A stretch of 64,000 nucleotides of DNA from Mercurialis annua (Eukaryota; Streptophyta; Magnoliopsida; Malpighiales; Euphorbiaceae): the NCBI RefSeq assembly GCF_937616625.2, contig NC_065572.1, positions 55,663,653 to 55,727,652 of the forward strand. Reading direction: 5' to 3'. A program made the translations under genes and the position numbers. The notes beneath the pieces were generated by a model. The model was given only the letters and a program-made list of their open reading frames with translations, searched no databases and was not told the DNA's origin. This document shows, in pieces, positions 59,690 through 64,000 of the stretch (its first letter is position 1; each line of letters begins with the position of its first letter).

Positions 59690-61747
59690 TTAATTTTGTT
59701 GAATTCCAGTAGTAGAACCCATTTTTTGCGCTAATTTGCGCAAAGTTGCTGATCTGGTTTCACGTTGTAGAATACCCAGATCATGCCCGATTTGCCATGT
59801 CTTGCTTACCTCATCTTCTTGTGTTGATACCTCTGAAGACTCTTTATCGACACCATTAATTCAATTCATATTCATAATATCAGCATCCGATAAATCATCT
59901 CCGCTTATCAGCTCTTTGGTGGAGCATGATAGAATTTGTCCCAAACTATCAATTTTCTTAACTTGACGTTTAGAGACTGTAATTTTATCACCAACCACAT
60001 CTCCAATTCTTTGATCCGAAGTCGGAGATTTAACAACCTGCTGTGTGTCGTTCTCATTTAAAGCTTCCTGCTGAACAAGTACACATATCCGCTGGACTTC
60101 TACGCATGAATGATCCTGCTGCAATCTGTTTGAAGATTGCTGTTTATGTGTAATTTCTTCATACAAAATCTGTTGCACAGGTGCTAATTCCACGATCAGC
60201 TGATGATCAATACCCGTAGACTGCTGCATATTTTCTTCACTGTTTGGCGTCAGTTGCTGGTTCTGTGCATCATTCAATACCTGCTGTTCACCGTCTAGAG
60301 TCTGCTTTTCACCGTTTAAAACCTGCTGCATTGAGGCTGCATTGTTCATAATCTGCTCCTCCTGAAGATTCTAAAATCTGTCCGACATAGCTGTTATTAA
60401 TAACATATTGTTATTAATAAACATTCCCTGAGAATCCATTCCCTGAAGTTTGTTCGTTTCCTCAATAATCGGTTCCTCAAAATGCAAGGAACGATTACAC
60501 TCACCAATACGATCAATGAGAGCCCCTCCAAGCATGTGATCATGAAAAGACTCCTCTTCTATAACCGTTTCAGCAACCTCCGTGTTGAAAGAATCAAGCA
60601 AATTAATGCTAGGGATAGATTGCTGACACTCCATAACCGAGGATTCATATTTATCACCATGCACAATAAAGTCGATTGGCTTGTCAATTTCCTTGATAAA
60701 TACAGGATAGGATTTATCACCACAAATCACTTCCAGCGAGTGACTAATATGTCTGCAATAGGTCGAGATAAGAACACAACCAATATCGATCCGCTTTCTA
60801 TTCGTGATGTCTGGATCAATCAAAACCGTCTCCCCTACCATGTTACCTATTTCCTCAAACATAACAGCAGACCACAAGCAAATAGGTAACCCAGCTATTG
60901 AAATCCACACTAGACGGTTACAGACATGATCGAAATTCTTTGCCCAAACAAAAGATTGGAAGTAATCCTCGAGAGAACAATCAACAATCTGCATAAAATT
61001 GTTAGCAACAATAGCAGAATTAAAAGTTAATAACAAAAGATTACCTCCCATGAATGACAATTTCTCAAGATCAATATTATGATTTGATAGAAAAAGTTGC
61101 GCCTCCAAAATCGATTCGATGTTGTTGGCCCTAGCAACAATAGACCTTTGAATCCAATCCACATCCGTTGCTACTCCGGTAATAATCTGATTCGATAGCC
61201 TTAATTTCATATCATATGAAACCTCAGCTTCCTTGCTCGAAGAAGCCTCAGCCATCGCCCCTTTTGTGAACACATCACGGTAAGATCTGTTATCACGCAG
61301 TGCCGGTGATAAAATAGGTTTGCTTTGCTGAATAGTAGGTTTCCGTTCACGAACTTGCGGCAGATTCGCTGGTTTTGCTGGAAATTTTGCGAGGTACGCA
61401 CGAAGCTTAAATCGCCCAATACAGATTAGGTTTAGCTGCTCAATAATTGAAACTGTGGATCTATCCGAATTTGGTCTAAAGAAACCAAAACTGACGTTCC
61501 GTTTTGTGAGTTTCGTAGCTAGAGAAACTCTGCCCTTGACACCATACCTTGCAAATACTTTCTCCAAATCATGATATCTCCATGTTTTTGGGTAATTCTC
61601 AAAGTAAATCACCCTGGGTTCGTCTGGGTAAGCATGGAAGCTCCGTTGTTGCTGCGTTGCCTTGATCAGTGCATGGGATGCATGGTTCGAGGTTTGAATA
61701 GGGTTAGGGTTTTTGGTGGGGTTTTGGAGGAGAGAGGGGAGAGCCAT
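59690..61747 (-). pseudogene. ORF1: LINE ORF1: RRM plus DUF4283-like RNA-binding protein (two stops)
   Basis: Starts at ATG 61745-61747. Residues about 45-120 form an RRM (RNP2-like VIYFENYP, RNP1-like KRNVSFGFFR). Residues about 195-380 resemble DUF4283 (LLLLTFNSAIVANNFMQIV, NRLVWISIAGLPICLW). A TAG at 60371-60373 and a TGA at 59861-59863 interrupt the frame. It otherwise continues through a Gln-rich segment (MQQVLNGEKQTLDGEQQVLN) to a TAA at 59690-59692. ORF1 is the nucleic-acid chaperone of the LINE particle. Upstream frames do not add coding sequence. Confidence 0.8.
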
Positions 61748-62169
61748 CTCGCTTTCAATTAGTAAAATTCTTTTGATATCATATTTCAGGAATTAATTAT
61801 GAACAATTTATATTATTTTTTATTGTAAATAACTAATAAATAAAAAAAAATATTAAAACTTTAACACAAATATTATAATATGATTATTTAATATTAATAA
61901 AACTCGTCATATTCTTTTTTATATAGTGATATATTTGTGCAATTCCTATTAGAGTTAGGAATTTAAAATATAATGATAGTTATTGCACAATTCTTTTGAG
62001 AATTAGGAATTTAATACATAATGGTAGCTACTGCGATAATTATTTTTAATATGTTTCCTTTATGGATTAGGAATGTCATCTTTCTATTTGTTAAGCACAA
62101 ATATGTAAAGGGTATTTTTGTCCGTGAATGGAAGTGTTTCCCCCGCGAATACACTTTTATATTTGTTAT

Positions 62170-62730
62170 TGTTTGCACCGGCCCAGGAAAATCCTTATAA
62201 GGCTGAGTGGTATTTCGGCCCATGGTCAGAAAGGGTGAATTGAATGGGCTCATTAGGGATTCTCAGCCCAATATGAGCTATATTTATTTTAGCCTTTTTT
62301 ATTTGATTTATTTCGTTAATTAGGAGATGGAATCTCATTAGAATTAGGTCTCTTTATTAGGGTTTGTTCCCTATAAATAGCTAGTATTATTGTATTATTA
62401 TTTTTCATCAACACATCATTAATCAAAAACCAAAGCTCAGGCATTTTATCCCAATCTCCGGATTGAATCTTAGTTTAGGAGTAGAATTGATATTAATCTC
62501 GCTTGGATCTCAGGATTCCCAGATTAATACTGTTAGTTTTAATCGAACGGCGGCAACGTCATTCATAATTTGGACAACGTTACTTGAATTCGAGTTACGT
62601 CACTTGAAGTAAGGTTACGTCATTCAAATCCTGTTTACCTCATCTAGAATCACACCGGTTAAAGCATCAGTACCTAAAGTTACCCATTAATAAATTCAAA
62701 GGTTTGAGCAAGGTGAAAATCTAGCGAACA
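62170..62730 (+). repeat. 5' LTR of a Tat/Ogre-type Ty3/gypsy element
   Basis: The ends TGTTTGC and GCGAACA form a near-perfect inverted pair 561 bases apart. A TATA box (CCCTATAAATAG, 62369-62380) suits plus-strand transcription starting near 62405. The 3' LTR lies beyond the window, so the LTR boundaries cannot be confirmed by comparison. Confidence 0.65.
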
Positions 62731-62735
62731 TCTTT

Positions 62736-62753
62736 TGGCGACTCCACTGGGAC
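62736..62753 (+). promoter_or_regulatory. Primer-binding site of the Tat/Ogre-type element
   Basis: TGGCGACTCCACTGGGAC lies a few bases after the LTR end. This TGGCGACTC...CTGGG sequence recurs right after the 5' LTR in Tat-lineage plant elements. The matching tRNA is not resolved here. Confidence 0.6.
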
Positions 62754-62758
62754 AGTTT

Positions 62759-64000
62759 ATGGTCAGCACAAAAACTAGAGTTTTTCCAGACGATTACAGG
62801 GAAACTCGGTCTCAAAGCCGAGCAAAACTTCAAAGGAAATTCGGAGAAATAGAGCAACCAGATCCAGAGATCATCACCATCATGGCGAAAGGAGATAAGC
62901 AGCCACAGAACAAAGGGGTTTAGAATACGATACCTGAGGTGATTTCTGCAAGCAACAAAGCCGTAGAAGGCGATGACGTGGAGAAAGAGTTCGACGAATT
63001 TTCCCGAGAAATACCACCCACTCGCCCGTCGCTATCTAGGGCCGATTTTACCATTATGAGAGACGAAATAGCTCGGGAAAATCGGCAGATGTTTGACGGG
63101 GCGATGCAACAGATGTCCAACGCCTTCAAGGGGATGTTGGCCGACTAGGCGGTCGTTCAGCAGTCAATCGTGAAGAATTTAAACAACTTGACGAGCTCAA
63201 TGGACAATCTGGGGAAGATCTTTCCGGGGCAATCAGTGACCGATCAGAGTCACCGTAGGGCCGATTATACCTCGACAGCGCAAAGAAATGGCGGTCTCGG
63301 TAGTTCGGCCGATGCAGGGCAATCACCAAGTAAAACCGGTTTCACTTATGGATCGGTGCGGTTGTTAACACGCCCAGAAGGAGACGCAGGTGTTAGGGCC
63401 GATCCATCTTCATCAGGAGCCGGGCGATTTCAAATGGGCGATCCATCCTCTTCAGGAGCCGGGCGATTCCAAGGGGGCGATGGAACTGGTACCGGAGCAA
63501 CACGGCACCAGGGAAATGATCTGCCTGGCCTAGGAGCCGGAAGATACCAAGGCAACGACCAGTTGCCAGGGCAACAATACCCAAACCAGCCATCGCCACA
63601 GGATAATCTCTACGGTAGCGACAACGCCCCCATGGGAGAAAACAACTTATACAATCGGGGGTTGTTGCTAGATAAACTGGAGAAATTAGGGGTTGACGTC
63701 AGGCCGATGCCTCGGCCGTCATACATGAAGCCGTACCCGGATTGGATTGATAAACTGTACCCATTCCCTAGGGGGTACAAAGTGCCCAAATTTAGTTTAT
63801 TCTCAGGAGAAGAGAAAAGCCAGTCCACGGTGGAACACATCGCAAGATTTTCTGCCCAATGTGGAGAAGCAGGGGCCCACGACTTCTGGAAACTGCGGTT
63901 ATTTGCCAGCTCCCTCACCAAGGTGGCATTCACGTGGTACTCCCACTTATCGCCCAACTCAATTGATACGTGGAAAGAATTGGAAATAAAATTCCACGAA
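62759..64000 (+). pseudogene. gag: Gag of a Tat/Ogre-type Ty3/gypsy element (partial, two stops)
   Basis: A single plus-strand frame runs from ATG 62759 (MVSTKTRVFPDDYRETRSQS) to the window edge, broken by TAG at 62921-62923 and 63146-63148. The N-terminal part is charged. The middle is Gly/Gln-rich with two 39-bp tandem units (63398-63475, GDPSSSGAGRFQ). The C-terminal part is the retrotransposon gag core: PMPRPSYMKPYPDWIDKLYP, VPKFSLFSGEE, STVEHIARFSAQCGE and RLFASSLTKVAFTWYSHLSP. This wording matches the Tat/Retand/Ogre group. The protease and RT would lie outside the window, so the clade is provisional. Confidence 0.82.

Larger units (their letters stand above)
55430..61765 (-). mobile_element. 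Near full-length plant L1-type LINE
   Basis: About 6.3 kb with two ORFs in the LINE order (ORF1 then ORF2 on the minus strand, 35 bases apart), a short 3' UTR and a poly-A tail seen as a T run at about 55430-55438. The 5' UTR is very short (about 20-50 bases), so the 5' end may be slightly truncated. There are only three in-frame stops in total. Related truncated copies lie at 25.6 and 28.4 kb. I did not find a convincing target-site duplication. Confidence 0.88.
55166..62169 (-). mobile_element. Helitron-like element containing a LINE
   Basis: The minus-strand 3' end is a perfect stem ACGTGC/GCACGT (55182-55196), a short A-rich spacer and CTAG (55166-55169) then T. The putative 5' part at 61.8-62.16 kb carries AATATAAAAGTGTATTCGCG and then ACACTTCCATTCACGGACA, matching the 5' part of the neighbouring copy at 55.1 kb. 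The LINE at 55.43-61.77 kb lies between them. The 5' terminus itself may have been cut by the LTR at 62170. This is a structural inference. Confidence 0.4.

Noticed and set aside
60482..60889. 135-codon plus-strand ORF
   Set aside because: Antisense shadow of LINE ORF1.

Overview
The window is nuclear DNA from a flowering plant, most likely a eudicot. It is strongly AT-rich, carries one intron-rich host gene, and is otherwise filled with plant-type transposable elements of several orders: Ty3/gypsy, Ty1/Copia, LINE, Helitron, CACTA, Mutator-like and probable SINE. I cannot name the species. There is no bacterial-style operon, CRISPR array, rRNA gene or convincing tRNA gene.

Region 1 (1-7,200, minus strand) holds the only intact-looking host gene, a ten-exon subtilase of the plant SBT2 subfamily. 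It predicts 843 residues with the complete Asp/His/Asn/Ser catalytic set, a signal peptide, an I9 propeptide, a PA domain and a C-terminal Fn3-like domain. Region 2 (7,200-13,270) is AT-rich intergenic DNA with three long-inverted-repeat elements, a SINE-like sequence and a decayed plant mobile domain (PMD) fragment.

Region 3 (13,271-24,850) is a short CACTA element split by an 11.3 kb Ty3/gypsy Tekay-like chromovirus (13,343-24,645, TSD AATAT). The two roughly 3 kb LTRs are nearly identical, but the gag-pol has four in-frame stops, a frameshift and substitutions in the protease, RT and RNase H active sites. Region 4 (24,900-28,760) holds a Helitron-like element and two truncated LINE 3' ends.

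Region 5 (28,763-53,870, TSD AAATT) is one minus-strand Ty1/Copia element swollen to 25 kb by nested insertions. Inside its integrase sits a 12.7 kb minus-strand LARD-like Ty3/gypsy derivative (34,572-47,234, TSD TTTTC) with 4.3 kb LTRs, a gag-like ORF and no pol. One LARD LTR holds a 1.4 kb Mutator-like element (43,815-45,214, 9-bp TSD), and the other LTR preserves the empty site. Between the Copia gag and protease lies a solo LTR (48,369-50,814, TSD GGCTT). The Copia 5' LTR carries a 319-bp Mutator-like MITE, and its 3' LTR carries another TIR element, another LTR and a small inversion.

Region 6 (54,266-62,170) has two adjacent Helitron-like ends in the same orientation. The right-hand one appears to be split by a near full-length minus-strand LINE (ORF1 with an RRM, ORF2 with endonuclease, RT and zf-RVT). 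Region 7 (62,170-64,000) is the 5' LTR, primer-binding site and gag of a plus-strand Tat/Ogre-type Ty3/gypsy element that runs off the window.

Overall this is a gene edge bordering a nested transposon cluster, in which target-site duplications let the order of insertions be read directly.
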